A stretch of DNA of 64,000 nucleotides from VRUE01 sp963702955 (GTDB taxonomy: Bacteria > Actinomycetota > Thermoleophilia > Solirubrobacterales > 70-9), in the NCBI GenBank assembly GCA_963702955.1, contig OY969774.1:1674001-1738000 (forward strand). The letters run 5' to 3'. Positions 33,254 through 42,158 of the stretch are shown here, in pieces (within the stretch, counting starts at the first letter, position 1; each line of letters begins with the position of its first letter). Below the pieces are notes generated by a model. That model saw nothing but the letters and a program-made list of their open reading frames with translations. It had not been told where the DNA came from and did not search any database. The translations under genes and the position numbers were made by a program.

Positions 33254-33326
33254 TGGGCGGTGACGGGTTCGAACCGCCGACCCCCTGCGTGTAAAGCAGG
33301 TGCTCTCCCAACTGAGCTAACCGCCC
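33254..33326 (-). tRNA. tRNA-Val(TAC), intact, inside island
   Basis: 73 nt: acceptor GGGCGGT/ACCGCCC plus A, D-stem GCTC/GAGC, anticodon arm CCTGC-TTTACAC-GCAGG with anticodon TAC, T-arm GGCGG-TTCGAAC-CCGTC (one G.U). Its T-arm differs from that of the junction fragments (ACTGG/CCAGT), so it is not simply a third copy of the same gene. It lies 47 bp from a small membrane gene and close to the integrase. Confidence 0.92.
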
Positions 33327-33373
33327 GGATTTGGGTCAGAGAAGAGGATAGCCCGCGATTTGGGCTATCCCGG

Positions 33374-33658
33374 TCAGCCTCGCTGTCGATCCTCCGAGTG
33401 CTGAGTCAGGACAGCAAGCCAGACGCATTCGACCAGCGCGCTCTTCCAGATGCCGCGTCGCACTCGATAGAACAGGTGGCCCATCAGCCAGAGCAACGCA
33501 CCGAGTGCGACGAGGGGGAGCCCGTTGGCGTCGCCGGTGCTGGCGAGCCCTACCGAACCAGCGACGACGAGAAGGGCGCCCGCCCAGCGCGCCAGCAGGC
33601 TGCCGAATAGCCAGATGCCGACGACTACGAGGATCGCGACGCCGATCGCCGAGGTCAT
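33374..33658 (-). CDS. Small membrane protein
   Basis: 94 aa with about three hydrophobic stretches: AIGVAILVVVGIWLFGSLLA, WAGALLVVAGSVGLAST and LPLVALGALLWLMGHLFY. Its start overlaps the integrase stop by four bases, so it is coexpressed with the integrase. No family recognised; similar small membrane genes often trail integrases. Confidence 0.65.
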   Translation of the reverse strand: MTSAIGVAILVVVGIWLFGSLLARWAGALLVVAGSVGLASTGDANGLPLVALGALLWLMGHLFYRVRRGIWKSALVECVWLAVLTQHSEDRQRG

Positions 33659-34962
33659 GACCCAGCCCCCTCCGCCGTCAGCGACTCACTCGGCATCGCC
33701 TCCACGTCCTCGCCCTGGACCAGTGCCTTCAACCTCGCTCGCTCCTCCTTGCCGCGGCGCATCAGGTGGGTGTAGACGCGCAGGGTGAAGGCCGGGTGGG
33801 CGTGGCCGAGCTGGGCCATGACCGAGGCGGGGTCCTCGCCGGTGGCGACCAGGATCGAGGCGAAGGTGTGGCGCAGCTTGTGGGTCGTGAGGCCGCGCGG
33901 GAGCGAGGGCTGCCCGCGCTTTGCCAGCAGCTCGTCGGCCCGCTTGATGGCCAGGCCGAGCGTGCGACTGCGCAGGTTGTGGCGGTCCCTGCGCCCGCCG
34001 GTCGCGGTCGGAAAGACGAGGTCGTCGGGGCCGGAGCGGTAGGCGTTCGCCTTGTGGGTGGCGAGGGTGTCGCGCAGGACCGGCAGGAGATCGATCTCGC
34101 GCAGGCCCGCCTGGGTCTTGGAGCGGCCGATGATGATTCGCCCGTTGGCGAGGTCGACGTCGCGCCAGAGCAGGTTGCATAGCTCTTCGGCGCGCGGGCC
34201 GGCGAAGAGCAGGGTCGAGATCACCGCCACCCTGCCCTCGGAGCGCCGCTGCGGGCTTCGGTCAAGCGCGGCGCAGGCGTCGAGCAGCGCCTGGATCTGC
34301 TCGACCGTGTCGAGGTGGACAGGAGCGTGCTTGGGTTCGGGGAGGCGGCGCCGTCGCCCTTCGGCGGGGTTGCGGTCGATGTGCCCGTACTCGACCGCGA
34401 TCGAGAGCACCCAGGAGAGGAGCTTCAGCGTCTTGTTGATCGAGGCGGCGTTGAGCGGTCGACGCGGCCGGCTGCGGTCGTCAAGCTTGGGCTTGCGGCG
34501 CTCGATCGCCCGCCGAATGGACTCCGCCTCCTCCACCTTGTAGGCGCGGTAGGCGTCAACCGCTTCCACGTCGATCTCAGCAAGCGGCCAATCGGCGAAG
34601 TAGGGCAGCAGATGCGAAAGGCACCAATGCATGATCCGGAGGTAGCTGGCGCTGACCTCGCCCTCGCGCTGGGCGATAACCCGCTGCGCGAAGGTGCCGA
34701 AGAGCAGCTCGCCATCGGCGCCTTGGCCTCGCTCCTCGGCCCGACGGCGGCGTGTCGGCGGAACCCAGAGGCCGCGCCGCACGTCGGCCATTACGTTCGC
34801 CAGCTCTTCCTCGGCGCGCTTGCGGTCCCAGCCTTCGGTCTCCAGCCCGAGCGTCAGGTACTGGCGCTCGCCGTAGGCGCGGAAGCGGAGCGCGTAGCCG
34901 CGCCCACTCTTCCAGTGGCGCTCAACCACCTGGCCTTCCGATCTACGAGCCATTCCGATCAC
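33655..34962 (-). CDS. Tyrosine-type site-specific recombinase (integrase)
   Basis: 435 aa (ATG for MARRSEG, residue 4, is an alternative start). N-terminal arm-binding segment RYALRFRAYGERQYLTLGLET-like AP2/DUF3596 region, core-binding SAM-like domain LPYFADWPLAEIDVEAVDAY, and catalytic domain with Arg in FAGPRAEELCNLLW, Lys in IIGRSKTQAGLREI, His-x-x-Arg in HKLRHTFASIL, His in LGHAHPAFTLR and the nucleophile tyrosine in VYTHLMRRG. Integrates and excises circular DNA at tRNA sites. tRNA-Val(TAC) is 0.3 kb away and Xis-like, RepRelax and TraG-like genes follow, forming the mobility module. Confidence 0.93.
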   Translation of the reverse strand: MIGMARRSEGQVVERHWKSGRGYALRFRAYGERQYLTLGLETEGWDRKRAEEELANVMADVRRGLWVPPTRRRRAEERGQGADGELLFGTFAQRVIAQREGEVSASYLRIMHWCLSHLLPYFADWPLAEIDVEAVDAYRAYKVEEAESIRRAIERRKPKLDDRSRPRRPLNAASINKTLKLLSWVLSIAVEYGHIDRNPAEGRRRRLPEPKHAPVHLDTVEQIQALLDACAALDRSPQRRSEGRVAVISTLLFAGPRAEELCNLLWRDVDLANGRIIIGRSKTQAGLREIDLLPVLRDTLATHKANAYRSGPDDLVFPTATGGRRDRHNLRSRTLGLAIKRADELLAKRGQPSLPRGLTTHKLRHTFASILVATGEDPASVMAQLGHAHPAFTLRVYTHLMRRGKEERARLKALVQGEDVEAMPSESLTAEGAGS

Positions 34963-35056
34963 CTCCTGGTTCGAGGCGCCGGAGACATGGCTGGCGCGGA
35001 CGCCAGACGGCGCCGGGTACGCAGGTCGCCGCTAGGCTGATCATCGCGTCGAAGCT

Positions 35057-35542
35057 CTACCTTCGGCGCCGGGCCGGGGGCGTTTCCGCGCCGCCCGGCC
35101 GTTTGTTGGTTTGCCTGACGACAATACCTCTCCGTCGCGGCGAAAGCGAGCGATTACGTGGATCGGCAGCAATCGACGTAGATGCCCGCCCAGAGCCGTT
35201 TTGCGAGCTGCCGAGCGCGGCGATCCGGTCGCTCACCTCGGCGGGATCGAAGCGCAACCGCGGGCGCTCGCCGGTGCCGATCTTGCGAGCGCCCAACTCT
35301 TCGGCGTGGGCATAGACCCACGAGCGCTCGACGCTGCACCATCGCGCGACTTCGGCCGCGGTCATCAACCGTGGCATCGAACGCGCGGGGCGTGCCGCGG
35401 GCGCCAACCGGAGTAGCTCGGCGACCCGGCTCACTATCGCGTCGATCTCGCTTGGCGTGAGCTTCACCTCGTAGACCGGCACGTCCTGCCTCTGATCCTG
35501 CCCGCGATGCGCAGCGCGCCGATTCTCGATCCAGTGGCCCAT
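35057..35542 (-). CDS. Excisionase-like helix-turn-helix protein
   Basis: 161 aa from ATG 35542, one base after the replication-relaxation stop. The DNA-binding part MPRLMTAAEVARWCSVERSWVYAHAEELGARKIGTGERPRLRF is a MerR/Xis-type winged helix. The C-terminal 50 residues are basic and low in complexity. Xis proteins steer integrase toward excision; 95 bp separates it from the integrase. A plain regulator role is possible. Confidence 0.7.
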   Translation of the reverse strand: MGHWIENRRAAHRGQDQRQDVPVYEVKLTPSEIDAIVSRVAELLRLAPAARPARSMPRLMTAAEVARWCSVERSWVYAHAEELGARKIGTGERPRLRFDPAEVSDRIAALGSSQNGSGRASTSIAADPRNRSLSPRRRGIVVRQTNKRPGGAETPPARRRR

Positions 35543-35543
35543 C

Positions 35544-36449
35544 TCAGTCGGTCTCCCATTTCTTCCGTGGCGCCTTGCCGAGCCAGTCAACCTGCTTGCC
35601 GGGATCGCGGACCTCGACGAAGATCGGCGCGAACGGACCGTACTCCTCCAAGTCCTCCAGCAGGCAGATCGAGATCCGCACCTCGCGGGTGCGGGCGACC
35701 AGCGGGTTGCTTCGTAGCAGCGCGATCACGCTCTTTCGGCGTCGCTCCAGAGCGGGCCGCGGAGCCCCGGCGAGCACACAGTGGACGGCCGGGAAGCGCG
35801 GGTAGTGCGCGCGCCAGGTCGGCTCGCCATCGCCACCTGTCGCCCGGTACAGCTCCGCGTAGGCGGCCAGCTCGACGACGAGGCGATCGACTGAGAGGGT
35901 GGCACGGTCGAGCTCGAGAAAGCGCTGCTCGAGGGCGACGCGCCCGCCCTCCCCGCGCAGGTAGGTCAGCACCGCGTCGGCGATCAGCGTCCGCCGTCGC
36001 CGGCCGCGGCCACGCGAGAGCCGATGCGCTACCTCGTGGCGCCAGGAGAGCGGCCCGAACTCATCGTCCCGCTCCCGCGCCGCCCGTAGGAAGCAGATGC
36101 CGGCGTCGTTGACGGCGAGCGTGTGCGCTTGAAGCTGACCGGCCACCTCGCTCCCCTCCAGCGGGCGCGGCGTCGCCTCCAGGGCGTGGGCCTCGCGCAC
36201 CAGCTGCACCCCGCGCTCGGTGGCGAACCAGAGGCGCCGGCCGGTGCGCGGCGGCTGAACGGACTCGACGAGGCCCGCGTCTCGCAGCCGGGCGAGCACG
36301 CTCTGGGTCCAACGGATGCGGCTGTCGGGGAAATGGATGGCCCGAACCTGCGCCGTGCAGAGAACGCGATGCTGAGCGAGCGAGGCCACAACCTCGCCCG
36401 CCGTTTCCGGCAGGTCGGCCTCCCGGCGACGGATCGTTTCAGTCGCCAT
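35544..36449 (-). CDS. Replication-relaxation family protein
   Basis: 301 aa from ATG 36449, overlapping the TraG-like stop by 11 bases. N-terminal winged helix: VVASLAQHRVLCTAQVRAIHFPDSRIRWTQSVLARLRDAGLVESV, then LWFATERGVQLV, matching the Replic_Relax family found on actinobacterial plasmids and integrative elements. The central part RRRTLIADAVLTYLRGEGGRVALEQRFLELDRATLSVDRLV resembles an endonuclease-like fold (D, E, x-E patterns). These proteins replace relaxases or initiate replication in some elements, which fits this locus. Confidence 0.78.
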   Translation of the reverse strand: MATETIRRREADLPETAGEVVASLAQHRVLCTAQVRAIHFPDSRIRWTQSVLARLRDAGLVESVQPPRTGRRLWFATERGVQLVREAHALEATPRPLEGSEVAGQLQAHTLAVNDAGICFLRAARERDDEFGPLSWRHEVAHRLSRGRGRRRRTLIADAVLTYLRGEGGRVALEQRFLELDRATLSVDRLVVELAAYAELYRATGGDGEPTWRAHYPRFPAVHCVLAGAPRPALERRRKSVIALLRSNPLVARTREVRISICLLEDLEEYGPFAPIFVEVRDPGKQVDWLGKAPRKKWETD

Positions 36450-39057
36450 CGCTTCCTCCGTCCAACCAGAAGGGATCCTCAGGGGGTCCGTCCTTGTCGC
36501 CGCCACCGGGTTGTGGCGCCGAAGGCGGATCGAGCCCTTCGAGGTGAGCCTGGATGCGATCGTCGAGCGTTTCGAGGTGCTCGATCACCTGCCCGGCCTC
36601 GGTGCGCGGCGCGGCTTCGGGTACCACGGCTTCCCGACCAAACCCGGGCGCGGAGTGGACGTCCTCGACCCTGATCCCCTGCAACGCGAAGGGCCGGCTG
36701 AGATCGCCTTCGTGGGTGACCTGGGCGATGAAGCGGAAGCGCGGCAGCCTCGCCATCACGGTGCTGTTCAGCTCCCCACCCCACTCTTTGGTCAACAGCG
36801 CAGCCGCGTGAGAGTTGAGCGCGGTCGTCAGCAGGTGGGAGCGATTGGTCGTGAGCGCGTTCAGCGTCTGCGGGCTCAGCCGCTCTGGGTTCTGGTTGAG
36901 CAGCACCGCCCGCAGCCCGAACTTGGCGCTCTGCTCGAGCAGGCCGGCAAGGCTGCCGGCGCGGCCGGCGTCGAAGCTCTGCACCTCATCGAGGAAGACC
37001 CAGAAGGGCTTGCGCTTGCCGGGTGCCAGCTCCGCCCGACCCCGCGCCGAGTGCAGTAGATCGAAGACGATCAGGTTGGCAATCAGCCGGTCGAGCGCGC
37101 CCCCCGAGCCGGGGCAGACGAGGACGATCTGGCCCTCGTCCATCGCCTTGCGCACCCGGTAGGTGCTCTCGCTCTGGCCGAGCAGCGTCGTGGTCGAGGG
37201 AAATGCGCGCAGGCGGTCGACCATGTTCGTCAGCGGCGTAACCGCCTCGGCGGCGAGCAGCGGGAAGCGGTGCTCCCAGAAGCGCTGGGAGGCACGCGGC
37301 AGGAAGGGCATGGCGGCCGCGCGCCAGCGCTTGTCGGAGAGCAGCGTGGGGAGCTGGAAGATCGTCGGCGCCAGCTCGTCGGGCAGCACCTTGGCGATCG
37401 AGACCAGCGCGGTGGCGGCCTGGGTGGTGAGGTTGATCGCCCGCGTCGATCGCTCGCCCCACTCCAGGGCCGTGGAGAAGGCATCGACGATCGCCTCGAC
37501 CCGCTCCTCGCCATCGCCGCCTCCGCCCAGCTCGAAGAGGTTCCACCCGGGCAGGGCCGAAGGGCTGCCCGGGCCGAGGTCGATCTCGACCACCTTGCTA
37601 CGCAGCTCCGGCTCGCGCAGATAGGGCCTGATTCGCGCCAGCGCATCGCCGTGAGGATCGAGGAAGAGGCCGCCGTGGCCGGAGCGGACGACGTGGACGA
37701 ACTGGGCGACCGCCATCTCGGTCTTGCCGTAGCGCGAGCGCCCGGCGATGTAGGAGAAGAAGGTGTCGGCGGTGCGCACGCCGACGATCCGCCCGTTGCC
37801 GTTGGAACCGATCCGGCCGAGAGGGATCAGATCAGTGCTGCCCTCCTCGAAGGTCGGCAGCTTCGGCGGCGCGCCCAGCAGGGTGCCGGCGCGCACGACG
37901 TTGTCGGCGTTGCAGTGAACGTTCGGCGGCTTCAGGAAGCCGGCCAGCTCGCTGGCGGCGAGGGTCATCTGCCGGCCCGGGCGGAAGCGACCGCTGTCCA
38001 TGCGACGGTCGAAGCTCCTTCGCAGCGGCGGCCGGTCTGAGCCGAAGAAGGCGAGGCCGAGAACCGAGACGCCGCGGGCGCGGAACCAGTTCTGCGCGCC
38101 GAAGATCTCGAACCCTCCGAGCACGCGCTGCATCGCCGCCTTGGCGCCGGCCCGGTTCACGGCTCGGCAGCCGATCAGCACCTGCGCCTCGAACAGCGCT
38201 CCGGACTCGCGCAGTTTCGCGTCGAGCGCCTCGTTGATCATCCGCTGCTCGAGCAACTGATCGGGACCGGGACGGCCCCTGTCCCGCTGTGAACCGTCGA
38301 GCCGTTCGCGAAGAGTGCGAGGTTCGCCGTAGCGGCGACGCGCCTGGCGCTGCAGGCCACGGCGCAGACCCGTGCGCCGCCGGCCGGTGGCGGGCAACAG
38401 GTCGATGCAGATGCTGAGTCCCTCCCCGGCCTCGGGACGAAGCGCCTCCAGCGCAGCGGCGAAGGGTCGCAATGGATCGGGGTCGAGCGAGAGGCGGGCC
38501 AGCGGCTCGAGGCCCTTGCGACCGAGGACCAGCTCGGTGCGAGCGGTCGCCAGGTCCCTCCCTTCGGGGCGCTTGCCGAGCACCTCCTCGGGATCGCGCA
38601 GCTCGACGCCCTCGTAGGTAGCGAGCGCGCCGCGCAGGAACTTGAACGCCCGCTCGGGGGCGCTCATCAGGTAGACGAGTCGCCCCTCCGCATCGCCGGT
38701 GAGCGTCACCCGCACGGCGCTCGCGCGGCGATCGACCCAGCCCAGCACCCTGCGCTCGGTGGCGCCGAGTTCGGCGGCGAAGCGCAGCACCTCGTCAGAC
38801 CCCGGGTCGAACTCGTCGGCCGGCACAACGGCCACAGTGCGGCGGTCGCGAAGCGTGCGGTTGGTGGAGAGAAGCCGCTGCATAGCCAGCGCCGAGGCGA
38901 TAGCGAGCGCACCGAGCGCGAGGGGTGCGAGCGGCTCAGCGAGTGCGAGAACCCCGGCGAGGGTGATGCTCGATAGCGCCCGCCAGGCGGCGATGAGAAC
39001 GAAGGCGGCGAAGATCACCAGCATCGGCCGGGGATCGTGCGGATCGAGACCCTTCAT
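36439..39057 (-). CDS. VirD4/TraG-type conjugative coupling ATPase
   Basis: 872 aa from ATG 39057 (ribosome site CGAGG upstream). Two N-terminal helices (PMLVIFAAFVLIAAW and EPLAPLALGALAIASALAM) anchor it. The motor has Walker A AGRSRYGKTEMAVAQF with a serine in place of the usual glycine, GLFLDPHGDAL, Walker B KPFWVFLDEVQSFD, and LRAVLLNQNPERLSPQTLNALTTNRSHLL. The long 120-380 segment is an unrecognised alpha/beta domain. It would couple DNA to transfer or pump it during conjugation. No other transfer channel genes are in the window. Confidence 0.83.
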   Translation of the reverse strand: MKGLDPHDPRPMLVIFAAFVLIAAWRALSSITLAGVLALAEPLAPLALGALAIASALAMQRLLSTNRTLRDRRTVAVVPADEFDPGSDEVLRFAAELGATERRVLGWVDRRASAVRVTLTGDAEGRLVYLMSAPERAFKFLRGALATYEGVELRDPEEVLGKRPEGRDLATARTELVLGRKGLEPLARLSLDPDPLRPFAAALEALRPEAGEGLSICIDLLPATGRRRTGLRRGLQRQARRRYGEPRTLRERLDGSQRDRGRPGPDQLLEQRMINEALDAKLRESGALFEAQVLIGCRAVNRAGAKAAMQRVLGGFEIFGAQNWFRARGVSVLGLAFFGSDRPPLRRSFDRRMDSGRFRPGRQMTLAASELAGFLKPPNVHCNADNVVRAGTLLGAPPKLPTFEEGSTDLIPLGRIGSNGNGRIVGVRTADTFFSYIAGRSRYGKTEMAVAQFVHVVRSGHGGLFLDPHGDALARIRPYLREPELRSKVVEIDLGPGSPSALPGWNLFELGGGGDGEERVEAIVDAFSTALEWGERSTRAINLTTQAATALVSIAKVLPDELAPTIFQLPTLLSDKRWRAAAMPFLPRASQRFWEHRFPLLAAEAVTPLTNMVDRLRAFPSTTTLLGQSESTYRVRKAMDEGQIVLVCPGSGGALDRLIANLIVFDLLHSARGRAELAPGKRKPFWVFLDEVQSFDAGRAGSLAGLLEQSAKFGLRAVLLNQNPERLSPQTLNALTTNRSHLLTTALNSHAAALLTKEWGGELNSTVMARLPRFRFIAQVTHEGDLSRPFALQGIRVEDVHSAPGFGREAVVPEAAPRTEAGQVIEHLETLDDRIQAHLEGLDPPSAPQPGGGDKDGPPEDPFWLDGGSDGD

Positions 39058-39277
39058 GATCCGACCTCGATGTGACACAGGGATGTCGGCAAAACGAGAA
39101 CGTCGCAGTCGCCGACCAGTGGCGGGCTTGCACCTTTCGGGAGGCGAGTTGCAGTGTTCGGATGTGCGTTTGGACCTACGACGGGACGTGCGATGAGATG
39201 AGGCTGAAAAATTTTCATAGTCGCTAAATAGCTCCGCGACGATGGAGGAGTCAAGTCGGCCGATTTCGGCCTCCGTA

Positions 39278-39311
39278 ATCCCCGCGTATCCCCGCTAATC
39301 CCTGCATATCC
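39278..39311. repeat. 10-bp tandem (iteron-like) repeats, ATCCCCGCNN
   Basis: Units begin at 39278, 39288, 39298 and a partial at 39308, reading ATCCCCGCGT, ATCCCCGCTA, ATCCCTGCAT, ATCC. Exact helical spacing and location in the AT-enriched gap upstream of the mobility operon suggest a binding array for the replication-relaxation protein or Xis. The gap 39058-39438 also has a GGCCGA/TCGGCC hairpin and TTTAGAAAACTTTTAGG, and no gene. Confidence 0.5.
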
Positions 39312-39438
39312 AGCCTTTCTTCTTTAGAAAACTTTTAGGTTCGGGCTGACCGTTTTGTTCTCCGGCCACCCCGGGGTGATTGCCTTGGCGTGTGTGTTTT
39401 CGCCGTGGTTCGGGATAGGGTTCCGACGAGTCGTCCCG

Positions 39439-40365
39439 ATGACCAAGCGATGCCTTTCATGGAGTGCGCCGCGCTCGGCCCCTCGCCTGCTCGTCGGGAC
39501 GTTCGAGCTGTACCGGCGCTACCCGCTGCTCTTCCTCGTCCTTGCCACTGGGGTGATCGTCCCCTACGAACTGATCGCGCTTGCGGCGACCGGCACCGGA
39601 GCCTTCTCGCGCGCGAACACGAGTGTCGGCACCCAGCTCTTCCTCACCCTGGCCGACTGGGCGCTGGTCACGCCGTTGGTCTCGGCTCTGCATGTCCACG
39701 CCGTCTCCGAGGTGAGGAGCGAAAGGGAGCCCCGGATAGGTCCGGTCGCCCTTCAGGGACTCAAGGTTCTGCCGATCGTCGCCGCCGCGACGATCGTCTC
39801 CTGGCTCGGGATCATGGTCGGGTTCCTGCTGATCGTTCCCGGGGTGATTCTCTGGCTGCGCTGGGCTGTGGTCGCGCAGGCCGCGGCGATCGAGCGCGAG
39901 GGCTGGCTACCGGCGCTGAGGCGTAGCCGCAGGCTGGCCGACGGCCACTACGGACACATCGCCGCCTTCCTGATCATGGTCGGTGTGATTGCGACCGTGC
40001 CGTTCATCGTCGGTGGCATCGCCTTCGGGCATCACAGCGTTGCCGCAGCCCCGTTCCTCACCGGACTCGCGATTCGCGTCCTAACCGCGTCCTTCGCGGC
40101 ACTCGCGGGGGCGTTGCTTTACTACGACCTCCTGGTGCGCTGGGAGGAGGAGCCGCAGCCGGCCGGCGCCCAGAGAACCGCCTTCGATCCACGGTCCTTC
40201 TCGGACGACGATCGGCCGAAGGGCTGGTACGTCGACCCCGCCTCGCCCACCCGAATGAAGCACTGGGGCGGGAGCAAGCAGCCCGAATGGACCGGCAACA
40301 CCCGGACTCTCCGCAAGATCAAGCGAGCATGGCAGGCGGAAAGCGTGAAAGGGGCAGAACCGTGA
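39439..40365 (+). CDS. Membrane protein with C-terminal DUF2510 domain
   Basis: 308 aa from ATG 39439; a TTG at 39355 would add 28 residues. Six hydrophobic segments (YPLLFLVLATGVIVPYELIA, LPIVAAATIVSWLGIMVGFLLIVPGVILWL, AAFLIMVGVIATVPFIVGG and others) resemble the glycerophosphodiesterase-membrane-domain fold. The tail RPKGWYVDPASPTRMKHWGGSKQPEWTG is a DUF2510 repeat (G-W-Y-x-D-P ... W-x-G). Actinobacterial surface or envelope proteins often carry it. Its stop overlaps the next GTG start. Confidence 0.75.
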   Translation: MTKRCLSWSAPRSAPRLLVGTFELYRRYPLLFLVLATGVIVPYELIALAATGTGAFSRANTSVGTQLFLTLADWALVTPLVSALHVHAVSEVRSEREPRIGPVALQGLKVLPIVAAATIVSWLGIMVGFLLIVPGVILWLRWAVVAQAAAIEREGWLPALRRSRRLADGHYGHIAAFLIMVGVIATVPFIVGGIAFGHHSVAAAPFLTGLAIRVLTASFAALAGALLYYDLLVRWEEEPQPAGAQRTAFDPRSFSDDDRPKGWYVDPASPTRMKHWGGSKQPEWTGNTRTLRKIKRAWQAESVKGAEP

Positions 40366-41009
40366 ACGACGACTGGCGCCTGCAGGTCGATGTGCGTGAG
40401 GAGGGCCACGCACATGCGTTGACCGAGCGCCTCGACGCCGAGCAGCTCGAGCACGACCTGAGCGACGCGTTCCACGACCGCGTCGTCGTGAGCCGCGACG
40501 GAGCGCGCGTGTTCCTCTACGCCGGCACCCGCAAGCAGGCCGAACGGGCTCGCGACGTCATCGAGGCTGAAGCGAAGCAGCATGGCTGGACGGTCAACGT
40601 CGATTTCCGCCACTGGCACCCCACGGCAGAGGACTGGGAGGACCCCGACAAGCCGCTGCCCGAGAACGACGCCGCCAAGCTGGCCGAGCACCAAGCCCTG
40701 ATGTCGCGTGAGCTCGAAGAGACGGCCTGGAGCGGGCGCCCCGAATTCGAGGTCCGGGTCGACCTCCCCTCCCGCCACGACGCGGTGCGCTTCTCGGAGC
40801 GACTGCGAGAAGAGGGCCTGCCTGCAGTCCATCGCTGGAAGTTCCTGCTGGTCGGCGCCGCCAATGAGGACATGGCCAAGGAACTCGCCGAGCGGATTCG
40901 AGCTGAGGCTCCCGCCGGCAGTCGAGTCAACGTCGAGGGCACCTGGGCCGCCGCCTACGCCGAGCGCCCGCCGAACCCGTTCGCCGTGCTGGGCGGGCTC
41001 GGCGGCTGA
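40362..41009 (+). CDS. Conserved actinobacterial-type hypothetical protein
   Basis: 215 aa from GTG 40362, overlapping the preceding stop as GTGA. Two similar alpha/beta units, WRLQVDVREEGHAHALTERLDAEQ and FEVRVDLPSRHDAVRFSERLREEG, each followed by a strand VVVSRDGARVFLYAG or KFLLVGAAN, look like duplicated ferredoxin-like halves. A linker with RHWHPTAEDWEDPDKPLP joins them. Soluble; function unknown. Operon with the DUF2510 membrane protein and the next gene. Confidence 0.65.
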   Translation: MNDDWRLQVDVREEGHAHALTERLDAEQLEHDLSDAFHDRVVVSRDGARVFLYAGTRKQAERARDVIEAEAKQHGWTVNVDFRHWHPTAEDWEDPDKPLPENDAAKLAEHQALMSRELEETAWSGRPEFEVRVDLPSRHDAVRFSERLREEGLPAVHRWKFLLVGAANEDMAKELAERIRAEAPAGSRVNVEGTWAAAYAERPPNPFAVLGGLGG

Positions 41010-41019
41010 GCAGAGAACC

Positions 41020-41541
41020 ATGACGGTTCGTGTTGGATCGCGTCGCGTCAGGACCCCCTCGGGTATCGAATGGCGCGTTGGGCGTCAATGGATCTCGCGC
41101 GGGCTTCCTCGATGGCGGCGTATGAGTCTCGGGGAAGGCTCCGAACAGACTCTGGACGCTGCATGGTCAGTTCCCGCGATCGACGTCGGGAGCTTCGACA
41201 GCCTCGAGGTGCTCCTCGGCGGCATCGTGGCGGCGGTGGTCATCGCCGTGATCATGATCCCATTGCTCCTGTTCGGCATCGAGTTGATCATCACCGGCTT
41301 GGTCGTCGCGGCGAGCATCGTTGCGCGATCCATATTCGGCCGCCCCTGGATCGTCCTCGCTACTCCGAGCGCGGATCCAGCCGGAGCCCTTGCCTGGGAG
41401 ATCAAGGGATGGCGACGCTCAGCGCAGCTGATCGAACAGGTTGCGTCAGAACTCGCCGGCGGCCTTACGCCATCGCCGGTCGAGGATCCCGGGCGGCTGC
41501 CAAGAAAGCCGAATGACCGGACCCCGTTTGGTCCCTCCTAG
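41020..41541 (+). CDS. Membrane protein, hypothetical
   Basis: 173 aa from ATG 41020, ten bases after the previous stop. A positively charged N-terminus (RRVRTPSGIEWRVGRQWISRG) is followed by a long hydrophobic region VLLGGIVAAVVIAVIMIPLLLFG and IELIITGLVVAASIVARSIFG (two helices), then a cytoplasmic tail APSADPAGALAWEIKGWRRSAQLIEQ. Family seen in actinobacteria; role unknown. Convergent with the next gene (4-bp overlap). Confidence 0.65.
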   Translation: MTVRVGSRRVRTPSGIEWRVGRQWISRGLPRWRRMSLGEGSEQTLDAAWSVPAIDVGSFDSLEVLLGGIVAAVVIAVIMIPLLLFGIELIITGLVVAASIVARSIFGRPWIVLATPSADPAGALAWEIKGWRRSAQLIEQVASELAGGLTPSPVEDPGRLPRKPNDRTPFGPS

Positions 41542-42158
41542 CAACCGATCGGCCCGAAATAGGACAGGAAAAGAATGTTGGTGATGTCCGAAGGCGAATA
41601 GGGGCCAGCTGAGTTTGGGCCGCTAGAGAACTCGGCCATCACTTCCGGCACGCCGAATAGCGATCCCAGCGTCGCGCTCCTGAAGACGACCTGCTCGCAG
41701 GTCGTCTTTTCGGTTTCGCTTATCAGCGTTGCATCGGTCGGCATCGCCGAGCTTGCGATCGCCGTCGCTTCACCCCCGGAGATCGGCGCTTCGACGTAAT
41801 ACGTTTCGAAGCCGTAGACCCTGCCGTGTTCGGTCAGCGGCGCGGCGGCCTGCGGGAAGTGGGCTTCGAAGACGGCGAGCGGTGCCCCCAACCCGGTCAA
41901 CGCCGACTTTGGCTGATGATGATGTCGATGTTCTGGCTTCGCGGGTGGGGAGCTCATGTGATGGCGACTGGGCATCGGGCTCTGTTGCTGCATGTGTTCA
42001 TTGAAGGCGCCGGGCTGCGAGGAGGAGTTGTCGGAGCTATTACCCGCAATGACCCCAGCACAGATAATCGCGAACGCCAAGACCAAGCCGCCGATGTACC
42101 ACCATCGGTAGCGCCTCCAGCGCTCGCGGGCTTGATCGCTCCAGGTTCCTTGCGACAT
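41538..42158 (-). CDS. Membrane-anchored His-rich protein
   Basis: 206 aa: a basic cytoplasmic N-terminus RERWRRYRWWYIG, one helix GLVLAFAIICAGVIAG, then an extracytoplasmic region. A His/Pro/Ser/Gln linker SRHHMSSPPAKPEHRHHHQP may bind metal. The C-terminal 110 residues (LGAPLAVFEAHFPQAAAPLTEHGRVYGFETYYVEAP) look like a compact beta domain with cysteines near the end. No family recognised. Confidence 0.55.
   Translation of the reverse strand: MSQGTWSDQARERWRRYRWWYIGGLVLAFAIICAGVIAGNSSDNSSSQPGAFNEHMQQQSPMPSRHHMSSPPAKPEHRHHHQPKSALTGLGAPLAVFEAHFPQAAAPLTEHGRVYGFETYYVEAPISGGEATAIASSAMPTDATLISETEKTTCEQVVFRSATLGSLFGVPEVMAEFSSGPNSAGPYSPSDITNILFLSYFGPIGC

Noticed and set aside
33254..33326. Right attachment site of the integrase element
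   Set aside because: Its T-arm differs from both junction fragments and I find no second copy of this tRNA-Val sequence in the window.
39278..39311. CRISPR repeats
   Set aside because: Units are 10 bp and contiguous with no spacers; they fit iterons.
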